In this document: positions 23,165-34,929 of the stretch, one piece after another | How positions within the stretch are numbered: the first letter of the stretch is position 1 | Layout of the letters: each line of letters begins with the position of its first letter | From: Rhizophagus sp. LPA8_4_AMF | Lineage: Eukaryota > Glomeromycota > Glomeromycetes > Glomerales > Glomeraceae | Assembly (NCBI GenBank): GCA_021464525.1 | Contig: JADRCO010000150.1 | Coordinates: 1 to 47,911 of the forward strand | Direction of reading: 5' to 3' | Length of the DNA stretch: 47,911 bases | Translations under genes and position numbers: made by a program | The notes under the pieces: model-generated | Told to the model about the DNA's origin: nothing | Seen by the model: only the letters and a program-made list of their open reading frames with translations | The model's database searches: none

Positions 23165-24107
23165 ACTACTGAAAGTCTTATGGCTAAATTATTTGATGAT
23201 ATTAATGAAGCAGATGAAAGAATTTCAGAGATTGATCATAGATGATTACCTAGCCCTTCCCAGAGAAATGCCTAGTTGTAATCCTCTTAACTGGTGGAAA
23301 GATCAGGCTTAACATTTTCCAATTTTACATCAAATTGCCCAAAAATATCTTTTCATACCGGCTACTTCTGTTCCTTCAGAATGACTATTCTCTGATGCTG
23401 GCTTGCATTTGAATGCACTTAGAAGTTCATTAGACCCAGATATAGTCAATGAACTATTATTTCTTAAACGAAATTCATCACTCTTTTCTTTATTTCCTCC
23501 CCATAATTGTATTAGCATTAAACTTTATTGAATTAAACATTTAATACCTCATTAATTAAATGCTTTACATATTTCGGACAGTAAAATTTATATAGATAAT
23601 ATAATTAATTTGCAATTCGCATACTTTTTAATTAATTTACTGTAATTTTAATTCGTATATACAAATAATGGAATAATGTTAATATGTTACATTAATTTAA
23701 GAAAACTTATATTACGCTTTATAAAAAAACCGATTTCATTATAATAATAAATAATAATTAATTAATATTATTAATATAAATATATACATGTACATAATTA
23801 TTTAATAATATAACTAAGCGAAATACTAAATTAACTACAAATCAAATATTTAATCCGAATTATTATTTGATTTGGTTAAATAATCCAGTTAAATTTTTTA
23901 GATTCGAATTTAAGTCTGATTTCAAGTACAAATCTAATTTATAAATAGAATTTCAAACCAAATACTAAAATCAAATCTATTTTATAAATTGGATCATGAA
24001 TTCGGATTATAAACCAAATCTAGAAATTTGATTTGAATTTAACCGGATTTGAGACCAGACTAGCAAATCAAATTTCGAATTGGGTTATCCAATCCGTTTC
24101 CATGCCC
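23165..24107 (+). mobile_element. hAT DNA transposon relic (transposase C-terminus and 3' end)
   Basis: 23176-23531 reads as the C-terminal dimerisation region of a hAT transposase: '[11 protein letters not shown]', 'FPILHQIAQKYLF', 'PATSVPSE', '[19 protein letters not shown]', 'NELLFLKRN'. Two in-frame stops (a TAA after 'WWKDQA' and a TGA where the conserved Arg of 'VPSER' is expected) and a frameshift near 23242 break it. Downstream, 23860-24070 is full of 'aaatctaattt'-like words in both orientations, as in hAT subterminal regions. 'ccgtttccatgcccta' (about 24092-24107) read in reverse gives a typical hAT terminus. I could not find the matching 5' terminus. Confidence 0.75.
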
Positions 24108-24940
24108 TATCAACAGGAATTGTCTTATCCAGTTATACGTTTGTATGAATAGAACAATCAATAATACAAACAACAAACTCCTTAAATCTAAATTTTTCGG
24201 CGCGAACATTTAATCCTTATTCATATAAGTTATTAAATTTTAATTTGTATTATGAGTTACTCACGTTAACTGGAAACCGTGGATAAACAGGTAACCTTGA
24301 ATTTGGATTAGGTGTGTTTGATGGGAGCCATTAGCAAACTGGAACGGCATGAGCTAGTACTTGATCTGCTGCTTCAGTCATAATAAAACCATTAGAAAAA
24401 CTATCGCTCTTTTATGAAAAATAATAAAAAATAATCATTATGTATTGAGTCATTATAATATAAATAACTTTTTAATTGAATTTTCAATTAGTTTTATTTT
24501 GATTTAAAAGCTCAAACGTACTTACTGATCAAATTACGTTGTCCCCTTTCAAATCAGCCGATTTCCGGTGCACCCTTAAAATAAATAATTGTTTTCACAT
24601 AATTGTAAGAATTATTTACAATCACCAAAATAACATTTTACAGATCAAATCGAGAACAATCATATGTTATTTAATTATATAATAAAATAGATCAGTGGCT
24701 TGCTATGACGATATACCCATATACGTACAATAAGAAAAATAAGTAAAAAAATTAAAAAATATGGTTGCGTGAAAATTCTCTCGAGTATTTATATAAAGAG
24801 GTGAAAAAAGGCATAGTAAATTTTTTTTTGTCTGCATGACGGGTAAATCTGTGCGACAATCGTTCTTATTGATTTCACATTAATTGGTGTAGATCAATCA
24901 ATTTCATCATCGTCACTTATATATTTTTCACGAAACTCTC
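24108..24940. other. Intergenic; one broken antisense exon-like stretch
   Basis: On the minus strand 24271-24400 reads 'NGFIMTEAADQVLAHAVPVC', a stop, then 'WLPSNTPNPNSRLPVYP', and ends at a good donor (gtgagt). It looks like a broken exon of an unrecognised gene. The remainder is AT-rich 5' flank of the next gene. Confidence 0.35.
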
Positions 24941-24944
24941 AAAA

Positions 24945-26157
24945 ATGTCTTCAATATTAAGGAGAATTCTAAATAAGTTCCATAGATACCCGAACTACCC
25001 GGTATTACCAGAAAGGACCCCAAAAGAAAATAAGTGAGTACTTTTCACTATGACTCTTGAGACTCCAATGTTGACTCATTATATGGTTGCAGGTTACCGT
25101 TTCAGATTGGTTTGAAAGTTTCAGAGGAAGCTTATAACAATTTTATTGAAATAATGGTTCAACCGGATATAAATTTTCCTAGAAAGATGGAAAAGTATAT
25201 ATTGTTGATATGGCAAGCCTGAGCACGAATGCGTTGTTTTACGAATAATTAAATACTTTAATGCTCCAAATGGTGGCGTTGATGATGATCCACCAATAGA
25301 TATTACACTTCAATCATGTAAGAATTCCCGGCTCTAGTTCTTCTTGATCTTTGGATCATAATAATATTTTACATTTTTCTATAGTTCATCCCGATCCTTC
25401 TAATGTCAGAATAAAAATGGCTGCAGATATTGCAATCTGTCCGGATATAACTCTTGCTCGAGCTTCTTTGAATCCCGGGCCTCCTCCCGGTGATGTAAAT
25501 GTACATTAAGTCTAATAATATATTATCACATTTTATTTTGTGCTATTTTATCAACATTAATATGTTCGCATAGAATAACCCACATGCGTGAGTCATTGTT
25601 GAGGTAGCCGTAGGTAAAGATATGGCTTATTTGGTTGAAAAATGCGAAAATTGGTTGCTTCAACAATACGTGCGAAGTGTATTCGGACAATAAACGGAAA
25701 GGGACAAATGATCGGACCATGATGGTGTGTCTACCTACCTGCTATAATTTCATCTCTTAATTTCTTTTTGATATTAGGCGAGGTTATGGATTCGACAAAT
25801 GCTGGCACTGGCAGGAAGTACATCATCAACAAATCCAAGATTAATCGGAGTATCTTGTTTAGATGTAAGATTGATCCACTGTTAGTATTTCCTGTGATTA
25901 AGCATTTTTGGTCTTATTTTGCAATATTATAGTGGGATATTGGAACTGTACAATTCAACAGTAATCTAGCTACCGGTTGTAATCGCGCAGGCTTGGGTAA
26001 TTTTGCAGTAACTATCCCTGTGTCTGATATTTTTTGGGATCCGCCAATTGCAGCAGGAGCTCTGAACTTAGCTGGATATACTGTGACAGTTCCTCCTACA
26101 GTAACAGCTCGAAATGTTGTCATCGATTTGTATAAATTACAACAAATCGTTTATTAA
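24945..26157 (+). pseudogene. Uma2-like PD-(D/E)XK nuclease-fold gene, broken
   Basis: Exon-like blocks 24945-25033, 25093-25317, 25385-25500, 25574-about 25726, 25778-25864 and 25933-26157 are separated by GT-AG introns. The protein starts 'MSSILRRILNKF'. The core fits the Uma2/'putative restriction endonuclease' fold: 'ICPDITLARASLNPG' supplies the PD motif, 'VIVEVAVGKDMAYLVEKCENW' supplies E-x-V plus a Lys, and 'LQQYVRSVFG' is the following helix. The end, after 'ARLWIRQMLALAG', is a conserved-looking beta-rich tail. Three lesions are seen: about 13 extra nt near 25200, an in-frame TGA at about 25587 where CGA (Arg) is expected, and a frameshift near 25690. Uma2 proteins are common in bacteria, rare in fungi. 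Neighbours give no clue to function. Confidence 0.62.
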
Positions 26158-26866
26158 AACAAAGTTAGTTATAGTTCTTGTAGAACTACTTATATTGAAT
26201 ATCAAATAAATTATTTGCGTAGCAGTTAGTGGTCACGTCAGATTTTTTTTTAATTGACTTATTAATTACTATATATAATTTTATTTATAATAATTATATT
26301 TAAATATAACGGGGGTTTTTTTCTAAATAGCATATTATGGACCTTAGCAAACTTTTATTTTTAAACTTTATTTTAATATTTTTTTTAATAATATAATGCC
26401 TGTATAAAAAAATTTTATTGAGATAACTTTTTCTATTTATTTAATTATAACCTCCAGATTCAACTAATTAACAGAAAATAATTAAAATTTTAAGTACTAT
26501 GTAATTTTTTTATGAAGAATCGCATTACTTATGAACAAAAGGCAATGCAAGTTTGATAATAATTTTTATGCCAAATTGAAAATTTCTATCTTTTCCAAAG
26601 GTTAACCAATATTAATCTTATATAAATTAAGTACTAATTTTATCTATATAAATAAAAATATTTGTAACGTTTAGAGTACCTGTATAAATCAATCTTACAA
26701 TTGTGTCACCTCTGTGTACGCCATGTTCTTGTCGCGTTTTTTGTACTGCGTTCGCGCTTACATTAGGTTTTTGTTGCGTCAAAAAAAAAAAATAATAAAT
26801 ATACTTCTTATTGCCATATAATTCGTAATGATAACTATAGCACGATAAATTTGATTACATACAATT
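26158..26866. other. Intergenic, no gene seen
   Basis: AT-rich DNA apart from a short GC-richer block at 26700-26790 ('cacctctgtgtacgccatg'). No open frame or terminal repeat is recognised. Confidence 0.5.
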
Positions 26867-26867
26867 T

Positions 26868-27859
26868 CTAATGTTGCTGGATCACATGTAGGATCATTTG
26901 GGGCACATTCAGGTCCAAATGGTGAAGAATTACCAAGATCTTCATTACCTACAGCATAAATTACAATAACGAAATTTGCTAAAGATTACAATTCCATAAC
27001 AAACCATATCAATTATCATTTCCCATGTGAAAAGTCCACCTTTTGAACGTGGTGGATAATTCATAATGTCATTATATGCACGTTCAATGCCTAATTCCAT
27101 AGCTGGTGGCGAACTTGTAACCATATTTAAGAAAAGAATTTGTAAAGGTGACATAGGATTAATTGATATACCATTTCGATCAAAGAAAGAGAGACCAAGA
27201 ATTAATGTAACAATTTCAGCAGCATTTCCTTTATTAAAAAAAAGCAGAATTAATAAAGAACTATTCAATGAAAATATACAAATTAAAATTAAAATTGAAT
27301 GAATACTGCAACTTACCGCTCAATAAATGTAAAATAAAATAAATTTTTGGATATTGCTAAAAATTCTACATCCTTCAGAAATGCAAATTGCATTAACAAT
27401 TGTTGCGAAGTTATCATCAGAGAGTCCAATATCATTAGCTTGTTTGGCTACATTACTACCGCTCATACCCATAGCAATTTCGACATCGGCTTTCTTCAAA
27501 CTGGGCGAATCTATATTTTTATTTAATTTTAATTATACATATATTATATACATATTTTTTTAATAAAAAAATTCTTTGTTTACCATTGACTCTATCGCCG
27601 GTCATAGCAACATATTTATTTCTCCGATGTAAAGCATCGATCATTTTTACTTTTGTGTCGGGGCTACAATCACTACATCTAGCAATAACTTTTGAAAGTC
27701 CTGTGAGATTATTTACTTCAGAAAGTAAGTCAAATTGTGCGCAGTCATTACAAGTTGTGAATTAAATTTCCTTCATGTTCTAATTCAGGAGACCATAAAG
27801 GAGGTAAAATACTGATCTCTTTTGCAATAGCAGCAGCAGTAGTCGGATGGTCACCTAAA
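26868..27859 (-). pseudogene. ENA-type (P2D) Na+/K+ P-ATPase relic, internal fragment
   Basis: Minus-strand blocks follow the order of fungal ENA sodium pumps. 27859-27760 has 'GDHPTTAAAIAKEI'. 27747-27587 has 'FDLLSEVNNLTGLSKVIARC' and '...KVKMIDALHRR...VAMTGDRVN'. 27513-27345 has '[19 protein letters not shown]' and '[13 protein letters not shown]'. 27268-26965 has 'LGLSFFDRNGISINPMSPLQ', 'NMVTSSPPAMELGIERA' and 'FTWEMIIDMVCYG'. About 26960-26868 has the 'GPECAPNDPTC' loop. The catalytic DKTGT region, the first four membrane helices and the last helices are absent. The hinge reads TGDRVN instead of TGDGVN, there is a frameshift between the first two blocks, and a short Cys/Ser duplication follows 'ARC'. 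Non-functional in this form. Confidence 0.82.
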
Positions 27860-27869
27860 CAATTTAATA

Positions 27870-29328
27870 GTGATAAACTAAACGTTAATTATTAAAAAAA
27901 AAAAAAAAGAAATTGTTAAAGGATAGATGTCTAGTTTAGGCATTTTATTGTATATCTGATATATGTATATTTTCATACGTATAGTAACCGACGAGTATGT
28001 TTTTTACAAAGCTCGTCAGGTAATCAATAAAAATAAAATTGGAAAAAAAAGCAAGAAACGGTTAGTAAAGGGGTTAATTTTTTTTAAAAAAAATCCTGAA
28101 CGAGACTTACCATAAGTAGTAAGATTTTACCATTATTTATTGTTAAAATTTCGACATCCGATTTCCGATGTTTTACGTCGGATAACGGATTATCCGGATA
28201 AACGCTTATCGGATTGACACACTCAATAAGTCTTTATACTGTAACATGACCAAAACACCAACCAAATACCTTTGAAATATCAAACTCCCTTTTTGTTATA
28301 GTAGGAAATTCTATTAACCCATTATTATACTCTCTTAAACAGCAATCTGCACAACCACTATGATTATGTAAGGAAAATCCTTTATGTAAATAAATTCAAA
28401 GATGCATTTATGTGACAATAATAAATTGGATTTACGTATAATGAAATTTGCAATGAGGAGACTCAGACACCTTTTCAGTCGAATGATGATTAATCGTAAT
28501 CATTTGTAAATTAGTTAGTTCTCCTAGACGGATTTACTGTCATCAAAAAATTCGAGAATATAATAACTAGGTACGGTATGATATAGCGTAAAAGGTACGG
28601 TACGATTAATAATGTACAGGTACGATTTGATATGATGATTATTATACTAATAATCTAATTAATGTCGTTATTGGGCCATTGGGGTAATATTGATGTTACG
28701 ATTTGTAATGAAATCGTAAAATGCAAAAATGTGCAAAAAAGATTCTACGAAATTTTTTTTTTTCGTAAATTCAGTCAAATTAAAAACTTGTTTGTTATCT
28801 TGGGCCACAATTTGATCCCCACTTTTTAGTAAACTACAATGATCTTTTATATATTTAAGCTTTTAGTTTCGTATCATACCCGTAATTTTAGTAGTAGTAA
28901 TATATACACACGGTCAAAACAGGTACGGTATTATTAGTAAATGGATTATCATACCGGTAAATTTATTATCATAAATCAAGCATACCATAATTAGATCAAA
29001 ATCGTACCGTAACGATTTAAATAATACTGAAAAATCCCTCAATAAACTATAATGAAATTTAGCTTTGGAACTTTTAACTTTTGTGTATCAAGTCAAAGCT
29101 ACCATTATAAAATTTTTTCGAAAAGGGACTATTTATTATCAGTGTGTTTAATATAATAATAATGAAAGCCATCATTAACGTTTACAATATCACCATAACT
29201 TTATTATAGACAATTGTACACAATAAAATAATATACATATTATCAAAATAATGATAAGAAAAGTAGTAATAATATTAACAATAACTTTTAATGTTTTGCC
29301 GTTTTCTCTATGATCATTTTTATTGGCT
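27870..29328. other. Intergenic with inverted-repeat-rich DNA
   Basis: No gene. 28150-28220 is rich in self-complementary words such as 'ttatccggataa'. 28565-29010 contains several copies of 'ggtacggta' and its complement (see the separate entry). Confidence 0.45.
28565..29010. repeat. Region with GGTACGGTA subterminal-type repeats
   Basis: 'aggtacggtatgata' at the left, 'aaggtacggtacgatt' nearby, 'acaggtacggtatta' at about 28920 and, inverted, 'cgtaccgtaacgattt' near 28993. Short words repeated near both ends in both orientations are typical of hAT-like non-autonomous elements. Exact ends and a target duplication were not found. Confidence 0.35.
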
Positions 29329-31952
29329 TCAAGCTGCTTCAATGTTCCCTTCATTTTTTTCCAAGTTTTTTGATTTTTGCACGATGCCAAATAAATTGTT
29401 CATCTCTTCTAATGATTTACCCTTTGTTTCTGGATAAAATATGAGTACTGCAAATGCCATTATTACACATAGAATTCCAAAGATTAAATATGTACTTTAT
29501 AAATGAGAAATAAATACAATTAATATTATAAATCGTTAAAGTTAAAATGATACGACAAAAAAAAAATTTTAGTAGAAATCTTACCCCCATATAATACTAT
29601 TTTAAATATAGTGTGACAAAAATAAAGTCAGTTATTGGTAAAAAATAAGATAAAAGAGAATAAAAAATATACGTATATATATGTATATATTTAAAAATAT
29701 TTACCTATCCAATAAAGTTGGCACAACTAATCCAATAATAAAATTAAATAGCCAATTACAAGCTGTTGTTACTGACATAGCTTTACCTCGAATGCTAATA
29801 ATTTACGACGTTATCAATATAATAGTAAAACGTATAATAAATAAATGTAAATAAAATAAATAAATATACCGTAACGGAAAAATTTCAGCAGGATAAATCC
29901 ATCCAGTCTATGAATGATAATAGTTAGATAATATACACAATTTAGATTAATAATGAATTAATTAATTAGCATATTTACCGGACCCCAAGAATAAGCAAAA
30001 CTAGCCACAAAAATATATATAAAAACAATAACAGAATAGGAGCTTGCTTTGTTGTCTAAATATACAAAATGTTTTCCCAACGATTCATCATAATATTTTG
30101 TTCCATGTGTAGCTAATATAGAACCTATAATTATCATTGCTGTTCCCATTAATAAGCCTCCTGATATTCTTAAATAGAAAAATATATATGTATATTTAGT
30201 TACTTCAAAGTTTAAAATGAATATAATGTTTATAATAACTTACAGAGTAGGTTTACGTCCCAAACGATCTATCCAAATTATTGCAGGAATTGTTGCTAAC
30301 ATATTGACAACACCTGTAAAAATAAATATAAGTAAAAACGCGTCTTAAATTATTATATAATCTTTATCTTTGAAATTATAATTCTTACCATTAACTCCTG
30401 TGGCAAGAAGTCTGGAAGAATTATCCGCAAGTCCAGCATTACTAAAAATTTGAGGTGCGTAGTACTACAAATTATAAGTTCACAAAGTTAAATTGTGCGA
30501 TCATGGGAAATTTTTTTTGACTGCTGATCCTTACCATAATAGCATTAATTCCGGTCAACTGTTGAAAAGCCTGAATCAAAACTCCCAATATCACTCTTCT
30601 ACGAATATTTTCGGGTCCTACTTTAAGCAATTCCATATAACTTTTTGCAGCAATTTCCCGCTCAAATACAACATTTTCTTTGATTTCCCTATATTCTTCT
30701 TGTACAACTGTTGCATTTCTATCTCCTCCGGATCGTAAGTCTGCTAATACTGTTATTGCTTCTTCATCCCGATCTTGATCAACTAACCAACGTGGTGAAA
30801 ATGGGAGAAAAAATGTTCCTATAACTTTTAAATGAAAGAATACATAGCACAATGATAAGAAAGATAGCCATCAAATATGTGCTTAAATAATTAAATAAAT
30901 GAACCAAAAGAAGAATGTAATTACTAACCAAGAATTAATGCTGGAACAATTTGAAGCCATAATGGAATCCTCCATTGTTGAGGCGAATCGATTTGAAGTG
31001 TGGCATAATCGATCCAAAATGAAATTGCAATCCTAAAAAAAAGTCAAAAAAAAAAGTTGAAATACATTTACATAAAAAATAAAAATATATATGAAATTAC
31101 CCTATAGTAATCGACCACTGTTGAAGAGATACCAAACGCCCACGAATTTCTTTTGGGCTGATCTCAGATTGATACTTTAAATTTATAAGGACATTATTTT
31201 GATTTATAAATACGAATAAATATGTAACTGCACAAAAAATATTAATTCAACCACTACTTACCAGAGGTACGATCATAGAAAGTTCGCTAAAATCAAAGCG
31301 TATAAAATATAAAAATGTAAATTATAATTTCTAATGCTTGTTATGTAGAGATCTTCACATACTTACCCAACTGCAAGGCCAGCAATAACTCTTCCCGTGT
31401 ACATTTGAGCAAATGTCGTAGAAGTTGCTTGCAAAATACCGCCGACAACAAATACAACAGATCCTACAAGAACCGAGTACTTTCTGCCAATTCTATCAGA
31501 CAAATATCCTGCCGCAAGTGCGCCTATAAATCACGAGATCAATATCAGCTTTAATCGAAGATACCGCAGATTAACTGAATTACTGCGCCTCATAATTTGT
31601 CATACCAAAAAAGCATCCTGCTAAAAGCGATGCCACAATTGACCCTTCTTTTGCTGGTCCAGAGGGGAATTCCTTACGAAAATAAGGCATAGTAAGAACT
31701 CCAGATATGACACCTATTTAACATGTGGAAAAAGAACAACATTTCAATATGTAAAAATTAAGTCAATGTTATTTTCTTAAAAAACAAAAATAAATAAATT
31801 ACTTACCGATATCATATCCAAAAAGTAGACCCCCTAAACCAGAATAGTGTTAATATATTGTTAATCTCAAAAAAAACCAAGAATTTCAAATTACAAAATA
31901 CATTACCAATAGCAGAAAGCGCTGCACATATGTATACATAAAAGCTACCCAT
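29329..31952 (-). CDS. Sugar porter (hexose/monosaccharide transporter), 15 exons
   Basis: Exons 31952-31907, 31833-31807, 31713-31606, 31523-31367, 31286-31262, 31174-31101, 31032-30929, 30824-30535, 30464-30389, 30313-30244, 30168-29979, 29907-29870, 29794-29705, 29596-29585 and 29494-29329 join in one frame to 490 aa, the normal length. Sugar-porter signatures appear in order: 'GGLLFGYDIG', 'DRIGRKYS', 'GRVIAGLAVGELS', 'YQSEISPKEIRGRL', 'SPRWLVDQ', 'QQLTGINAIMYYAP', 'DRLGRKP', 'GPTGWIYPAEIFPLR' and 'PETKGKSLEEM'. It should be a twelve-helix proton symporter importing hexose at the plasma membrane. Related mycorrhizal transporters (MST family) take up plant sugar; whether this is one of the named MSTs cannot be told here. 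Three exons are only 12-27 nt. Confidence 0.92.
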
Positions 31953-32343
31953 TATTTAGGTTAATTTTATTATGGATTGTTAAGATTTTTTTTTTTTTAA
32001 AAAAAAAAACGAGTGTAAGAAAAAAAAACTACATGCTTTTATATACTTCACGGTAATGGACAATTTTTCTCTACTCGCGAAAGGGATTTGGTTAGGACTA
32101 GCGGTCAGTTCCCTAGTAATATTGTTGATCCATATTATCGCGCGTAAGAAACTTGCCGAATTGGTCAAATTACCAAGAAATTTACTAATAATTTTTTAGA
32201 AATCATAGGACGATCTACATTTATTCCCCGGATCTGCATCTCGCATAAATAATTGACTTTATTTAGGACTTCCATCAAAACTTCGGAAAATCCTAATCGG
32301 TTAAAGATTTTCTCCAGTTTACAATATTAGTACCCTTTATTTA

Positions 32344-32631
32344 TCATTTGTAACATCCTTTTATATTCAAACCGAATTTCAAATTAAAGTTAGTATTATG
32401 ATCGGTTTGGTTAAAACTTTTTTCACAAAAAGCACAAAAAGCAGATTGAATGAAATTCACTTGGGAGAAAAACTTATGATTTTTGTTCATGATGATGTCA
32501 AATTCTAAAAATAACATTAGAGTTTTCTGGGTATATAGTTTTCGCGTAGCACGACTTAGTTTGTATTCATTAAATTTATCTGCATAATCTTTATGTGACG
32601 ACTGATAAATGGTAACGCCTTTTCCGGTACT
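32344..32631 (-). other. Unassigned 95-codon open stretch, no start codon
   Basis: It reads without stops from just after a TAA at 32634 to a TGA at 32344, with sensible composition for a protein ('HKDYADKFNEYKLSRATRKL', later 'FCAFCEKSF'). There is no Met near its start and no clear splice sites were fixed. It could be a fragment of a lost gene or transposon; no family is recognised. Confidence 0.3.
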
Positions 32632-33289
32632 TTAATCGCTAAATTTGGTTGGTTTCTTCCACTTATAATAGCGCCAGTGTCCTTGAGATTTACTTAACGC
32701 ATTCTTTGGGGATCTAAATTATAATTAACACATGACCAACTATATGTTTAAACTGTTAGACTTTGGAAAAGTAATTCTTTGCATTTTTCTTTGTTAACTT
32801 TTTATGGCATTACGGAAAAAATAAACAAGCTATTGAAAATCTGAAATGTCTATCAGTTCTTCTGATTTTCATTTAATCATACAAGGATAAGAACAAATTG
32901 AAAGTATTTATAAATTCGTCATAATTAATAATTCTCATTATTAAGCATAAGTTCACAGTTACTTATTTTGAACTTATTTTATCTTGTGTAGATGTGAATT
33001 TAAACACTTCGCGGTACAATACACAATATGTTTCTTTGTCTTATTATTTTCTATATTGGGGAATCTCCACAAAAAGTCGCAATCGAGATGAGATTAACGC
33101 TCACTAAAATTGTTACCTTGATTTACCATTACGCCATTTTTACAATTATAAAACTATTATATATCAAAATTAAGTTTATTTCTATGATTGACAAGTCTAT
33201 GTTGATAACTTGCAAGAGTGCGTATTTTTATTTTATTAAAGCAATCATGTTGTTAATTATTACCTTTTTTATTTTCAAGAAAGCAGGTT

Positions 33290-33351
33290 CAAACAAATAT
33301 CTTTCATATATTTGGATATTCAAACAAATATCTTCCAGGTATTTGGATATT
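33290..33351. repeat. Two 31-bp tandem units, each a near-palindrome
   Basis: The word starting 'caaacaaatatctt' occurs at 33290 and again at 33321. Each unit contains 'caaatat' and 'atatttg' arms and could fold on itself. A partial third unit follows at about 33364. Confidence 0.6.
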
Positions 33352-34329
33352 CGGATTTCAGATATTCAAATATCTTCTAAATCACAAATTTCACGATTTG
33401 CGTCATTCTTGTCAGGTGATACTGTACACGCGTTGTTTATTTTGTGGACTGTAGTACAGTACAAGTACAAATTTAATCTGTATCCAATAATTTTAATGAT
33501 ACGATTGATACGTGGGAACTAATACTAAATTTTTACTAATTGATTGAGACTATAGAGTCGAATTTAAGAATATTAATAATTCTTGACAGATATTTTAATT
33601 TAATTAATTATCCAATATAGAATTGTATAATAATTTATTTTTAATATAAGGAAAATTAAGGTATTGTTAATTTTGATATTGTCCAAAACCTCAATCCATT
33701 AACTTCTTTCATAGCAGTTGTAGGATTATCTTCTTAGAACTTTAGAGTCTTTTTTTGCCTAGATTTGCTTCGGAAACTTCGGGAGTAATCACCAGTTTCT
33801 AATTAATGAAGCGGCGCTCCTTTTTAAGCAAGCAGTATTACTTCACAGCCGTGAGATACAGTATTTTATTTTTTTCTAACCCTCCCTTTGGTTTTCAGGT
33901 TCGCACTTAAGTAACGTTTTATATCTCAATAACTTCGTCATTCCAGTCTCGAGCATTTTCTCAATACATCAAATTCAGATTGCATGGTTGATAATATACG
34001 GAGTTATTTAAATTTCAAAGTACCATACATATATATATAATGTACAAGAAAATTGACCAAAAGTGATCCCGCATATACTGTACTAATGTACTGTACATAG
34101 TCTTAAAGCCAATTTAAATTGTGAGAATATATCATCAAAGCAACTATTGTAGTATTTTATTTGTATCTTAAATCTATAATTGAAGGAGGGTCATACCAAT
34201 TTACTTTCTGATGTACATTCCATGGTAGTGACGGTACATGAAATAATATATAGCCTCTCGATTTATTAATAAAAGAAAAAATAAAAATAAATTACACGAT
34301 ACATAATTACAGTATATAGATTTGTTCTA

Positions 34330-34600
34330 CAAAGTGAGATGGTGTTTATCGGTATTGCAAATATTTCCAGCAAGACAATGCACCAATGAACTTGAATGTC
34401 GTATTTGGGCAAGAGCAAACAATCCAAAAAATTTGAGAAAATTAGAGGAGTTAATTTGGGAATGCTGGGACACAAATTCAGCGTGAAATTTATCAAAACT
34501 TGTCGAGAGTATGGAAAGGCCCATGGTTATCCCAATCATTTTATCACAGTATTGTACGAAAATTACTTTGGATTTTTTGCTACGAAATTTTTATAATTTT
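34330..34600 (+). mobile_element. Tc1/mariner transposase relic
   Basis: 'YFQQDNAPMNLNVVFGQEQT' carries the second Asp of a DDE transposase ('QDNAP'). Further on, 'ELIWECWDTN' resembles the third acidic residue region ('NLWE.L...I'), and 'REIYQNLSRVWKGP' the following helices. These lie in more than one frame with internal stops and a deletion between the D and E motifs. Only this C-terminal piece is present, and no terminal repeats were identified. Confidence 0.6.
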
Positions 34601-34929
34601 TAATTTGCAAGAATTTGAACCGGATTTTTTTTTGTATTAGTAAGGTTTTTTCATTATTGACTTTAGTTTATAGTGTACATAGTCACGTGCCGGACGGATA
34701 CACGTAGATCTTTATTGACAAACTTTAGTGCACACGTGTGTGTTCCGAGAAAGAACACCGATATTTTAACAAAAAAGACTAGCTTTTATAACTAAAACTG
34801 CGGACCATTCTTGTCAAATGAGATTTAGCACAGACTGCATTGTTCCGTTTGTAATATGCAAACTATTTTATTAAGAGCCGTAGGATATATAAAACATAAT
34901 TCATTAATTATTGTCATAAAGGAATCAAT

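Larger units (their letters stand above)
31960..34330. other. Intergenic with unassigned frame and small repeats
   Basis: It contains the sugar-porter 5' flank, an unassigned 95-codon minus-strand open stretch (32344-32631) and a 31-bp palindromic tandem repeat (33290-33351). The 164-aa frame at 33028-33522 runs through that repeat and looks accidental. Confidence 0.45.

Noticed and set aside
23330-23518. Minus-strand frame across the hAT relic
   Set aside because: The plus strand carries the recognisable hAT dimerisation motif; this frame is its shadow.
33028-33522. 164-aa frame
   Set aside because: It runs through a tandem palindromic repeat and is Ile/Lys-rich without family character; probably chance in AT-rich DNA.
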